The notes below the pieces were generated by a model, which ran no database searches, was not told the DNA's origin, and was given only the letters and a program-made list of their open reading frames with translations. From Modestobacter marinus (lineage in GTDB: Bacteria; Actinomycetota; Actinomycetes; Mycobacteriales; Geodermatophilaceae), in the NCBI RefSeq assembly GCF_011758655.1, contig NZ_JAAMPA010000001.1, positions 806,001 through 870,000 on the forward strand: 64,000 nucleotides of DNA. Reading direction: 5' to 3'. Positions 42,789-50,747 of the stretch are shown here, piece by piece. How positions within the stretch are numbered: position 1 is the first letter of the stretch; each line of letters opens with the position of its first letter. The position numbers were made by a program, and so were the translations under genes.

Positions 42789-43453
42789 GCAGCGGAACGT
42801 AGCAGCGCGATTACGTCACGCCACGGGATTGGGGAACTTCTGAGTCCGGTGGTACAGAAGTGACACGGGGTGCCCGCCCACGCACCCGACGAACCGACCG
42901 GCCGCGCTGTCGACGTCCCGGCCGCACCGGATGCATCGGCAGGTCACCCGACGATCCGCACCAGCTGGCGTCAACTCATCCGATGTATTGCTGCGACCAC
43001 CGTCCGTACCGCCCTGATCAGCACCTTCCGACCGGCCCACCACGACGACGGCAGCGTGCTCAGGGACACCCGATCTGGTGACGAGGCTGGCCCCGCCCCC
43101 GCGTGCGCCGGATAAACTGGCCTCTCGCCACGCTGTGTCACTCGACGGACAAGGACGCGCAGTAGTTGCTGTGAGTGATCACTTCCCCTCGACTCGTGAG
43201 TCGCGTCGCTCACGGTCCACGAGCGACCCAGCGCGCCGTCCGTCGCCACCCTCATCCGGCGCGGGGTCGTGACAGCGATCACGGTCGCCGCCCCGGTCCG
43301 GACGCTAAGTTCACGGGGCTGCCTCCCTGACGACTGGACCGGGCAGCACAGCCGCCCAGCACTGATGAGCCGATGGCCTCGACGAGACCCGGCCCCGCCG
43401 TCCTCGGGCACGGGGGCCCTCGTCCGTCGCCGCCCAACGGATTCGAGACCCCG
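42789..43453. other. Divergent regulatory region, 665 bp
   Basis: Contains the beta-helix 2 promoter (TACGTT at 42796-42801, minus) and the upstream region of the large plus-strand EPS operon. Two palindromes lie close together: agtgatcact (43174-43183) and cgactc-gt-gagtcg (43190-43203). They are the best candidates for operator sites of the operon. No gene was recognised on either strand. Confidence 0.55.
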
Positions 43454-44374
43454 ATGCATGTGACCAGCCCCGCGGCGTCGCCACGCGGCCTCCTCCCCGC
43501 GGCCGCCCTCGGCGTGACCGCACTGCTCGTGACGCTGAGCGCCTGCTCCTCGCCGTCCGAGCCGACGGCCCGGCTCGACCCCGGTCCCGACAACGTCCAG
43601 GTGACGGAGGGCCTCACGTACTGGTCCGACGACCAGACCGAGCTGAAGCTGGACGCCTGCCTCCCCACCGACGCCGAGGAGCCGCTCCCGGCGGTGCTGA
43701 TCGTGCACGGCGGTGGCTTCACCGAGGGCGCCCGCGACAGCACCGGCGTCCGCACCCTGTGCGAGCTGACGGCGGAACAGGGCGCGGCCGCCTTCTCCGT
43801 CGACTACCGCCTCGCACCCGAGTTCACCTACCCCGCCCAGGTCGACGACCTCGCCAACGCCGTGCAGTGGCTGCGCGACCCCGCCCAGGTGGAGCAGTTC
43901 GGCATCGACCCGGCGCGGATCGGCGCCATCGGCAGCTCGGCCGGCGCGATCATCGCGCAGAGCCTGGCCACCCGCGGCGAGGGTCCGCTCGACAGCGGTG
44001 CACGGTTGGCGGCGGTGGCGTCCCTGAGCGGCGTCTCCGTGCTCTCCCCCGAGGGCCTCGAGCTGGGGCAGCCCAGCGAGGACGCCGCCGACCTGGTGCT
44101 GAACTACCTGGGCTGCACCTCGGTGACCGACTGCCCGCAGTCGGTGCCGGCCTCCCCCATCACCGGGGTGGACCCCTCCGACCCACCGATGCTGCTGGTC
44201 AACGGCACCGACGAACTGGTGCCCGCGGAACAACCGGAGGCACTCGCAGCAGCCCTGGACGCCGTCGGCGTGCCGGCGGAGCTGCTGCTCGTCGACGGGC
44301 CCAAGCACGGCATCACGCTGCTCGACAGCGACGTGCGGCGCCAGGTCCTCGACTTCCTGCAGGAACAACTGTGA
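43454..44374 (+). CDS. Lipoprotein alpha/beta hydrolase (HSL-like esterase)
   Basis: A 306-aa predicted lipoprotein with lipobox LSAC (Cys31). The hydrolase core has the oxyanion HGGG (85-88), nucleophile Ser162 in GSSAG, an Asp in LLVNGTDELVP and a His in DGPKHGITLL, so the triad is complete. It may deacylate the polymer outside the cell, balancing the acyltransferases. It is the first gene of the operon that goes on to Wzz, Wzy and the ATP-grasp/PP-loop genes. An in-frame ATG at 43373 would put 27 Pro-rich residues before the signal and is less likely. Confidence 0.88.
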   Translation: MHVTSPAASPRGLLPAAALGVTALLVTLSACSSPSEPTARLDPGPDNVQVTEGLTYWSDDQTELKLDACLPTDAEEPLPAVLIVHGGGFTEGARDSTGVRTLCELTAEQGAAAFSVDYRLAPEFTYPAQVDDLANAVQWLRDPAQVEQFGIDPARIGAIGSSAGAIIAQSLATRGEGPLDSGARLAAVASLSGVSVLSPEGLELGQPSEDAADLVLNYLGCTSVTDCPQSVPASPITGVDPSDPPMLLVNGTDELVPAEQPEALAAALDAVGVPAELLLVDGPKHGITLLDSDVRRQVLDFLQEQL

Positions 44375-44424
44375 TCGGCGCGCCGGACTCGCGCACGCCG
44401 GTACCCCCCGAGAGGACCACGGAC

Positions 44425-45096
44425 ATGACCACCGACACCGCCGCGCCCCCGCTCCCCCGGTACCGCCACGAGGACCCGGGCACGCCGCTGCGTGACGTGC
44501 TGCGCGTGATCCGCCGGAGCTGGCTGATCATCGTGGCCGCCGTCGTCGCCGGGCTCCTCGCCGGCTGGCTCCTCACCGTCTTCCTGCCGGAGCGGTACGA
44601 GACCGAGACCAAGGTGCTCGTCGACCCGGTCGTCGCCGTCGAGGCCACCGACAGCCTGTCCCAGGCGTCCGCGCTCGTCGCCGACCGGGTGGAGACCTTC
44701 GCCGCCCTCGCCCAGACCCCCGCGGTGCTCGACCCCGCCATCGACGCCATCGATGCAGACGTCTCCTCGACCGAGCTGGTGGACAACGTCTCCGCCGAGG
44801 TCATCCCCCGCACCTCGATCATCAACATCACCGTCGAGGCCGGCACGCCGACGAACGCCGCCGAGCTCGCCAACGCGATCGCCGCCAGCCTCATCACCCA
44901 GATCGAGGGGGACGGCGCCGCCGCCACCCCGGTCAGCCTGACCGGGACCGTGGTCGAGGCCCCGGAGATCCCCGACGAGCTGGCGTCGCCGCTGCTCCTG
45001 CTGAACCTGCTGGCCGGGCTCGCGGTCGGCCTGCTCGTCGCCTTCCTGGTGATCGTGTTCCGCCAGGCGCTCTCCGCGGGGACCCGGGGACGCTGA
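44425..45096 (+). CDS. Wzz-type polysaccharide chain-length protein
   Basis: A 223-aa protein with two membrane segments (about 33-53 and 191-212) and a mixed extracellular domain, the Wzz/YveK plan. The N-terminal motif LRDVLRVIRRSWLIIVAAVVA and the Pro/Leu-rich end before the second segment (APEIPDELASPLLLLNLLAG) are typical. No kinase domain follows. GAGAGGA lies upstream of the ATG. Its stop overlaps the Wzy start by 1 nt (TGATG), so the pair is translationally coupled and probably works together on chain length. Confidence 0.88.
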   Translation: MTTDTAAPPLPRYRHEDPGTPLRDVLRVIRRSWLIIVAAVVAGLLAGWLLTVFLPERYETETKVLVDPVVAVEATDSLSQASALVADRVETFAALAQTPAVLDPAIDAIDADVSSTELVDNVSAEVIPRTSIINITVEAGTPTNAAELANAIAASLITQIEGDGAAATPVSLTGTVVEAPEIPDELASPLLLLNLLAGLAVGLLVAFLVIVFRQALSAGTRGR

Positions 45097-46598
45097 TGTC
45101 GGCGCCGCCGACGACCGCTGGCGCCACCGCGCGGTCCGGCCCGGGAACGCCTCCCGGGCCCGCCTGGGCGGTGCTCGCCGCAGCCCTGACCTTCGTCCTG
45201 GCCGCCCTGGCCTTGATCGAGCCGGCCCTGCCGCTCGCCGTGCTCATCGCCCTCACCGGGGTGCTGATCGCGGCGTTCCGGCCGAAGCTCTTCGTCCTCC
45301 TGGCGCTGGTCGTCATCATCCTCTCGGCGCCCATCCAGAACGTGCTGGGACAGGTGGGCACCTACGCGGACGAGGGCGTGATCGCCCTCGCCTTCGTCGC
45401 CCTCACCACCCGCCGCCTGGTCACCGAGGGGCGCCTGGTCTGGCTGCCCGGGACCGGCTGGTTCGTCGGCTTCCTCGTCGCCGGGCTGGTCAGCGCCGCG
45501 CTGGCCGAGGTGCCCGTCGGGCTCGCCGTCCCCGCGGCCTTCATCGCCGTCAAGGGCGTGCTGTTCGCCTTCGCCATCGCGCAGCTGCACTGGGACCGCG
45601 ACGACCTGGCCCTGCTGGTCCGCCTCGGCATCACGGCGATCGTGCTCATGGCCCTCAGTGCCCTGCTGAACCTCGCGGCCCCGGCCGCGTGGGCGGAGTT
45701 CACCACCGGGCGGCCGCCGATCAGCTACATCGGCCCGTTCCCGGCGATCAACGGCGCGTTCCAGCACCCGGCCGCCTTCAGCCGGTTCTGCGGGGTGCTC
45801 GCCGTCGCCGCGCTCGTCTACGGCATGGTCGTCCGCCGGTCCTTCGCCAACACGGTCCTGGTGCTCGTCTCCGGCGGGCTGGCCTTCCTGACCTTCCAGG
45901 TGAAGTCGATCGTCGGGCTGCTGGCCACGCTCGCGGTGGTCGGCGCCCGCTTCCTCCGGCCGGTCGGGGTCGCGGCGATCCTCTGCATCGGGCCGCTCAT
46001 CGCGCTGATCACCGTGCCTCCCCTGGCGGACCTCATCGGTGGCGACATCGAGATCTACCTGAACCAGGACTCCGCGCGGGGCCTGCTCACCGCGGGTGGG
46101 ATCACCGTGGCGGCGCAGTACTTCCCGGTCGGCGCGGGGTTCGGCCGGTACGGCAGCTCCACGGCCGCCGACGACTACAGCCCGCTGTACTACGCGCTGG
46201 GCTTCCCTGGCCGCTATGGCCTGGGCCCGGGGCCGGACTCCGGCCAGTTCCTCAACGACTCGCAGTGGCCGGCGATCTACGGGGAGACGGGCTGGTTCGG
46301 CGCCTTCTTCTTCGCGGCCGGCCTCGCCTGCATCGTCGTCGCCCTGCTGCGGCGCGTCTCCGCCCACGAGGACGTGCTGGTCCGCTGGATCCGGATCACC
46401 GGCGTCGGGTGGCTGATCCTGCTGCTCGTGGAGTCCGCCGTGGCCCCGGTGTTCGTGTCGTCGCCGTCCTTCCCGTTCGTGTTCGCCGCCGCCGGCGTCA
46501 TCGCCTCGCTCCGCGTCGACGCGCGCCACGAGGCCCGGCACGACGCGTCCCGGGGACCAGCACCGGCCATGGGGCACGGAGAACCGGTCACAGCTTGA
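45096..46598 (+). CDS. O-antigen ligase/Wzy-like polymerase
   Basis: A 500-aa protein with about 12 membrane segments and a large external loop (about 340-400: FGRYGSSTAADDYSPLYYAL then NDSQWPAIYGETGWFG). The loop contains the Gly/Arg and E-x-G-x-F patterns common in O-antigen ligase-like proteins. It would polymerise or ligate EPS units in the outer leaflet. The start overlaps the Wzz stop. Another polymerase-like gene at 26308 has a clearly different sequence, which suggests two polymers or a ligase/polymerase pair. Confidence 0.82.
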   Translation: MSAPPTTAGATARSGPGTPPGPAWAVLAAALTFVLAALALIEPALPLAVLIALTGVLIAAFRPKLFVLLALVVIILSAPIQNVLGQVGTYADEGVIALAFVALTTRRLVTEGRLVWLPGTGWFVGFLVAGLVSAALAEVPVGLAVPAAFIAVKGVLFAFAIAQLHWDRDDLALLVRLGITAIVLMALSALLNLAAPAAWAEFTTGRPPISYIGPFPAINGAFQHPAAFSRFCGVLAVAALVYGMVVRRSFANTVLVLVSGGLAFLTFQVKSIVGLLATLAVVGARFLRPVGVAAILCIGPLIALITVPPLADLIGGDIEIYLNQDSARGLLTAGGITVAAQYFPVGAGFGRYGSSTAADDYSPLYYALGFPGRYGLGPGPDSGQFLNDSQWPAIYGETGWFGAFFFAAGLACIVVALLRRVSAHEDVLVRWIRITGVGWLILLLVESAVAPVFVSSPSFPFVFAAAGVIASLRVDARHEARHDASRGPAPAMGHGEPVTA

Positions 46599-46670
46599 TC
46601 GTCTTCGGGCAGAATGCCGTGGCCGGCCGGCCACCGGCGCCGTCATGAGTGCAGCGGTAGGAGGAACTAG

Positions 46671-47804
46671 GTGACCCTGAGCAGGCTGCAGCGCGTCAAG
46701 TTGGTCTGGCTGTGGGGTTACCGGCCCGCGGACTTCGCCGCCTACGGCTTCGATGACGGCCGCCCGCCCACCGACGCCGGCCGGTTCCTGGGCAGCGACT
46801 GGAACCGCAGGTTCGTCCAGGACGTCGTCAACGACCCGCGCAACCACGTGCTCACCGAGCACAAGTGGGTCTTCTACCGCTTCGCCGACGGGTTCGGCCT
46901 GCCCGTGCCGCCGACCATCGGCTTCTACGACAGCGTCCAGGGCACCACCTGGGACGGCGAGCGCCCGCTGCGGACCGTGCCGCAGGTCCTCGCCGAGCTG
47001 GACCGCGAGCGCCCGACCGGGCTGGTGGTGAAGCCCGCAGGCGGAGGGCAGGGCGCGCAGATCACCATCCTCGACCGGATCGACCACGCGACCGGCGCGG
47101 CCACGACCCGCACCGGCGAGGAGACCACCCTCGAGCGCGTGTTCGCCGCCCTCGACCCGGGCGGTGAGCGCGGGGTCAGCGGGTACGTCGTGCAGCACGC
47201 CGTCCGCAACCACCCGGACCTGGCCGCACTCGCCCCCACGACGACCAACACCTGCCGCGTCCTCACCACCGTCGCCGCCGACGGGACGGCGCACGTGCAC
47301 GCGGCGAGCACCCGCCTCGGCCGGCGCGGGAACATGATCGACAACTGGGGCTCCGGCGGGGTCAGCATCCCGATCGACGTGACCACCGGCGTGATGGGCC
47401 CCGGCATCCTCAAGGGGGTGCCCGGCGACCTGACCGACCACCCCGACACCGGCGAGCGGTTCGCCGGCCGGCAGCTGCCCCTGTGGCAGGAGACCGTCGA
47501 CCTGTGCCGCCGCGCCGCCGTCCTCTTCCCGGGGCTGCGCTTCCTCGGCTGGGACGTGGTGATCGGCCCGGACGGGCCCGTGCTGCTCGAGGGCAACGTG
47601 CACTGGAGCCTGCGCGGCTCGCAGATGCTGGCCGACGAGGGCTGGCTCGCCGACCCGGTCACCCGGGAGCGGGTCGAGGCCCTCGGCGTGCCGCTGCCCA
47701 CCGGCCGGGTGTCCCGGCAGGTCGCCCTCGGGATGGCGCTCCGCGGCCGAGACCGCGCCGGCCGGGTGGCCCGGCGGGCCGGTCGCGCCCTCGGCTCCCG
47801 ATGA
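46671..47804 (+). CDS. Sugar-transfer-associated ATP-grasp protein 1
   Basis: A 377-aa cytoplasmic ATP-grasp protein of the type that co-occurs with polysaccharide genes. The ATP-binding part has TGLVVKPAGGGQGAQITIL, and the metal-binding end has FLGWDVVIGPDGPVLLEGN. NTCRVLTTVAADG and MIDNWGSGGVSIPID are also family motifs. ATP-grasp enzymes activate carboxylates as acyl phosphates, so the product is probably an amide or peptide link on a sugar acid; unproved. The GTG at 46671 has AGGAGGA just upstream. It is followed by the PP-loop gene with 61 nt between. Confidence 0.87.
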   Translation: MTLSRLQRVKLVWLWGYRPADFAAYGFDDGRPPTDAGRFLGSDWNRRFVQDVVNDPRNHVLTEHKWVFYRFADGFGLPVPPTIGFYDSVQGTTWDGERPLRTVPQVLAELDRERPTGLVVKPAGGGQGAQITILDRIDHATGAATTRTGEETTLERVFAALDPGGERGVSGYVVQHAVRNHPDLAALAPTTTNTCRVLTTVAADGTAHVHAASTRLGRRGNMIDNWGSGGVSIPIDVTTGVMGPGILKGVPGDLTDHPDTGERFAGRQLPLWQETVDLCRRAAVLFPGLRFLGWDVVIGPDGPVLLEGNVHWSLRGSQMLADEGWLADPVTRERVEALGVPLPTGRVSRQVALGMALRGRDRAGRVARRAGRALGSR

Positions 47805-47865
47805 ACCCCGCGGCCGGTCGTCCGGCACCGCACCCGTGACCCCTGGAACGAACGAGAGGACGGCG

Positions 47866-48660
47866 ATGACTGCCGCCGAGGACCACGCGCTGACCGAGGA
47901 CGCCGCCCCCACCGCGGCCGCCGCCCCCGTCACTGATCACTCCCCCGTCCGGCTGCTGTGGACCGGCGGCTGGGACTCCTCCTTCCGGCTGATGCAGGCG
48001 CTGCTCGTCGACCACCGGCCCGTGCAGCCGATCTACGTGGTCAACCCCGAGCGCCGCAGCACCCTGCTGGAGCTCAGCACGATGTCCCGGATGCGCGAGC
48101 AGCTGCTCCAGCGGCTCGACGACCCGGCGATGCTCGCCCCCACCGAGCTGCACCTGCGCTGGGACTTCCCGCCGTCGGAGGAGCTCCAGGCCCTCAACGC
48201 CTCGATCCTGCGCCACGGCGTCTGGATCGGCAGCCAGTACGTCTACCTGGCCGGCGTCGCCGAGAAGCTCGGCTGGTCGAACGTGGAGGTCTGCATGCAG
48301 GCCCACGACGACGGCCCCACCGCCCTGCACCGCCTGGTCTTCACCGACGACCGCGGCACGCTCAGCTCCGCCCCCGAGGCGCAGATGTTCCGCTTCTGGT
48401 CCTTCCCCGTCCTCCGGACGACGAAGGGCGAGATGGCCGCGATCGCCCGGGATCACGGCTTCCTGGACCTGCTGTCGCAGCGCTGGTTCTGCCACGACCC
48501 CCTGGGCGACCTGCCCTGCGGTCAGTGCCGGCCCTGCCAGCTGACCAACCGGGACGGCGTGACCTTCGCTCCCCCGGCACTGGTCCTCGGTCGCAAGGTC
48601 GTGCGGACCCAGCGGCGGCTCACCCGGGCCGCCAGGCGGCGGGTCCGGCGCGCCGCATGA
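47866..48660 (+). CDS. QueC-like PP-loop ATPase/ligase in an EPS operon
   Basis: A 264-aa cytoplasmic protein. The PP-loop is LLWTGGWDSSFRL (30-42) with the conserved GG-x-DS (34-38). Near the C-terminus are Cys209, Cys218, Cys221 and Cys224 (C-x8-C-x2-C-x2-C, in PCGQCRPC), the zinc-site spacing of 7-cyano-7-deazaguanine synthase QueC. PP-loop enzymes adenylate a carboxylate or carbonyl. No other queuosine genes are nearby; ATP-grasp genes flank it on both sides, the next overlapping by 4 nt (ATGA). It may therefore act on a polymer precursor. GAGAGGA precedes the ATG at 5 nt. Confidence 0.85.
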   Translation: MTAAEDHALTEDAAPTAAAAPVTDHSPVRLLWTGGWDSSFRLMQALLVDHRPVQPIYVVNPERRSTLLELSTMSRMREQLLQRLDDPAMLAPTELHLRWDFPPSEELQALNASILRHGVWIGSQYVYLAGVAEKLGWSNVEVCMQAHDDGPTALHRLVFTDDRGTLSSAPEAQMFRFWSFPVLRTTKGEMAAIARDHGFLDLLSQRWFCHDPLGDLPCGQCRPCQLTNRDGVTFAPPALVLGRKVVRTQRRLTRAARRRVRRAA

Positions 48661-49649
48661 CCAGCCGGGCGACGCTGCTGCGGACCATGGCCCGCCTGGA
48701 GCGGCGCCAGTACGCCGGGCGGCTGCACCCGACGATGTGGCGGCGCGGCTTCCTCTCCAACCGCTGGTACGCCTACCCCGGCATCCACGACCCCGCCGTC
48801 CCCTTCATCAGCGACGCCGCGGTCGAGGCCCGGCTGCGCCGGCTGAACCACCCGGCCGGCGCCCGGCTGCTGGAGGACAAGAACGTCTTCGCCGACGTCG
48901 TGGTCGCCCGCGGGCTCGCCGCGAGCGCACCCGAGGTCTACGGCGTGGGGCTGCGCGGGGTCCTGTACGGCCGGTCGGCGGAGGCGCTGGACCGGATGCG
49001 TGCGGCGGCGGCCGTCGTCGTCAAGCCCCTCGACGGGGCGGGCGGACGCGGGGTCCGCATCGTGGCCGGCGAGCAGGTCGAGAGCCTGGTCGCCGGTGAC
49101 CCGGACGCCGTCGTCCTCGTGCAGGAGCGGCTGGCGCAGCACCCGCAGCTGCGCGCCGTGCACCCGGGCTCGCTCAACACGCTCCGGGCGCTGGCCATCC
49201 GGCTGCCGGACGGCGACCCGGTGGTCGCCGCCGCGGTCCACCGGTGGGGCACCGCGGCCAGCGGCGCCGTCGACAACGTCAGCTCGGGCGGCCTGTGCAG
49301 CGCCGTCGACCTCGCGTCCGGGCGCCTCGGCCCGGCGGTGGGCCGCCCCCGGGAGCGCGGGCGGCCGACGTACGACCGGCACCCGGACACCGACGTGCAG
49401 ATCGCCGGGGAGACCGTGCCGCACTGGGGCGAGGTGCTCGACCTGGTCGGGGAGCTGATGCGGGCCTTCCCGGAGGTCACCCACGTCGGCTGGGACGTCT
49501 GCGTCACCGACCGCGGCCCGTTGGTCCTCGAGGGGAACGCCGGGGTCCCGAACCTCAACGTGTTCCAGTTCCACGGGTCGTTCCTGTCCGACCCGCGCGT
49601 GCGGCGCTTCTACATCGACCACGGCCTGCTCGACCGCCGGCACGCCTGA
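48657..49649 (+). CDS. Sugar-transfer-associated ATP-grasp protein 2
   Basis: A 330-aa paralogue-like ATP-grasp protein. AAVVVKPLDGAGGRGVRIV is the ATP-binding loop, HPGSLNTLRALAIRL and VDNVSSGGLCSAVDL are family motifs, and HVGWDVCVTDRGPLVLEGNA is the metal-binding end. It overlaps the PP-loop gene by ATGA, so the two proteins are made in similar amounts and perhaps form a complex or act in sequence. It is the last gene of the operon, followed by a strong hairpin at 49664. Substrate unknown. Confidence 0.87.
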   Translation: MTSRATLLRTMARLERRQYAGRLHPTMWRRGFLSNRWYAYPGIHDPAVPFISDAAVEARLRRLNHPAGARLLEDKNVFADVVVARGLAASAPEVYGVGLRGVLYGRSAEALDRMRAAAAVVVKPLDGAGGRGVRIVAGEQVESLVAGDPDAVVLVQERLAQHPQLRAVHPGSLNTLRALAIRLPDGDPVVAAAVHRWGTAASGAVDNVSSGGLCSAVDLASGRLGPAVGRPRERGRPTYDRHPDTDVQIAGETVPHWGEVLDLVGELMRAFPEVTHVGWDVCVTDRGPLVLEGNAGVPNLNVFQFHGSFLSDPRVRRFYIDHGLLDRRHA

Positions 49650-49663
49650 ACCCACGGGGTGGC

Positions 49664-49695
49664 GCAGGCGCTCCCCTGTGCCGGGGAGCGCCTGC
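49664..49695. terminator. Bidirectional hairpin closing the ATP-grasp operon
   Basis: Perfect 13-bp inverted repeat gcaggcgctcccc/ggggagcgcctgc (49664-49676, 49683-49695) with a 6-nt loop, midway between the convergent stops at 49649 and 49714. Confidence 0.88.
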
Positions 49696-49713
49696 CGCGG
49701 CCCCGGGCGGGGC

Positions 49714-50589
49714 TCAGCGGAGGCGGAGCAGCCGCCGCTTCCCGGAGACCGGGAGCTCCCACCAGCTGCCCAGCAGCCGGTCCAGCTCCGGCTCGTACCG
49801 GGCCAGGCCCGCCGCGGGGTACGGGGTCAGCTCGCCGAACCACAGCACCCCGTCGTGCTCGTAGAAGTCCACGCGCATCATGTCGAAGTCCGCCGCCAGC
49901 AGGGACGCCGCCTTCAGCATGTCCTCCAGCCGCTCCGGCCGTGCGGTGTCCGGCCCGGGGGCGTAGCCGCCGTTCCAGGGCAGCGGCTCCCAGTCGGGGG
50001 TGTAGTACCGCGCCCGGTGCACGTTCCCGTCCCGGCTGTGGACGGCGACGGCGCGGGGCACGCCGTCGAAGACGAACAGCTTGAGGTCGGCCGGCACCTC
50101 ACCCGGCGTGCCGATGAACTCCTCGACGAGCAGGCCGGGGCGCGCGGTGCGGTAGGCCCACTCGCCACTGCGCCGCCAGTACGGCTCGCTCACCCACCCC
50201 TCGACCTCCGCGGCGAGCGCGTCGACGTCGGCCGGGCCACCGCTGATCACCACGCGCTGGCTGGCGTGGTTCGGCTTCAGCACCCAGTTCTCGGGGAGGT
50301 CGACGTCCCGCAGCTCGGCGACGTCCGTGCCGAACCAGTAGGTCTCGGGCGTGCGGGTGAGGTCCGGCGCGAGCCGGGCGGCGTGCTCCTTCATCGCCAG
50401 CTTGTCGCAGGTGAGCCGGAGCAGCTCGCGGCGGTCGCGGGTCACCCGCCACTGGACCTTGTCGTTGAAGGTCTCGAAGTCCACCAGCGGGGGCAGCCGA
50501 CCGTGCCGGAGGTAGAACTTCCTCGCCCGGCGCAGCTGGACAGGGACCAGCCGCTGCGGGTCGAGACGGGGGAACGGCGCACGGGCCAC
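49714..50589 (-). CDS. TupA-like ATP-grasp protein, second copy
   Basis: A 291-aa relative of the protein at 11555. Shared landmarks are TFNDKVQWRV, DKLAMKEHAA, WVLKPNHASQRVVI, GLLVEEFIG, LKLFVFDG, YTPDWEPLPW and VLWFGELTPYPAAGL. Predicted to ligate an amino acid or amine to a carboxylate on a glycan. I chose GTG 50589 because GGAG lies 8 nt upstream; GTG 50598 is possible. It converges on the ATP-grasp/PP-loop operon and diverges from an ABC exporter, so it probably serves the same polymer. Confidence 0.86.
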   Translation of the reverse strand: MARAPFPRLDPQRLVPVQLRRARKFYLRHGRLPPLVDFETFNDKVQWRVTRDRRELLRLTCDKLAMKEHAARLAPDLTRTPETYWFGTDVAELRDVDLPENWVLKPNHASQRVVISGGPADVDALAAEVEGWVSEPYWRRSGEWAYRTARPGLLVEEFIGTPGEVPADLKLFVFDGVPRAVAVHSRDGNVHRARYYTPDWEPLPWNGGYAPGPDTARPERLEDMLKAASLLAADFDMMRVDFYEHDGVLWFGELTPYPAAGLARYEPELDRLLGSWWELPVSGKRRLLRLR

Positions 50590-50706
50590 GGCGCACACTC
50601 CAACAGACGCGCGCGGACGCCGCAACGTCGCCCCCCTTCCGGGCGTCCCCCAGTGTGGGCGACAACGCTGCTCGCGGCCACCGCGCGACGGTAGGGTCGG
50701 CGTGAC

Positions 50707-50727
50707 CAGACCCCGGTCCGGGGTCTG
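50707..50727 (+). promoter_or_regulatory. Hairpin in the leader of the ABC exporter gene
   Basis: cagaccccgg and ccggggtctg form a perfect inverted repeat around a single T (in practice an 8-9 bp stem). It lies between a TAGGGT -10-like box (50692-50697) and the AGGAGAG Shine-Dalgarno of the exporter, so it is in the 5' leader. Confidence 0.5.
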
Positions 50728-50747
50728 CCGCACACCCAGGAGAGCAG

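Larger units (their letters stand above)
41362..42860. repeat. Segmental duplication, copy 2
   Basis: Matches 38511-39755: hairpin, spacer with agatcggtcgctgagcgcga, beta-helix gene and promoter with gattacgtcac. It is longer by about 250 bp because its gene has an expanded Ala/Pro/Val linker. Confidence 0.8.

Noticed and set aside
44313-47933. 1206-codon minus-strand frame opposite the Wzz/Wzy/ATP-grasp operon
   Set aside because: It is a shadow of four well-supported plus-strand genes; it has low-complexity Gly/Gln/Arg/Glu composition and no domain.
47866-48660. PP-loop gene annotated as queC of queuosine synthesis
   Set aside because: No queD, queE or queF neighbours and close coupling to ATP-grasp EPS genes; kept as QueC-like without a gene symbol.
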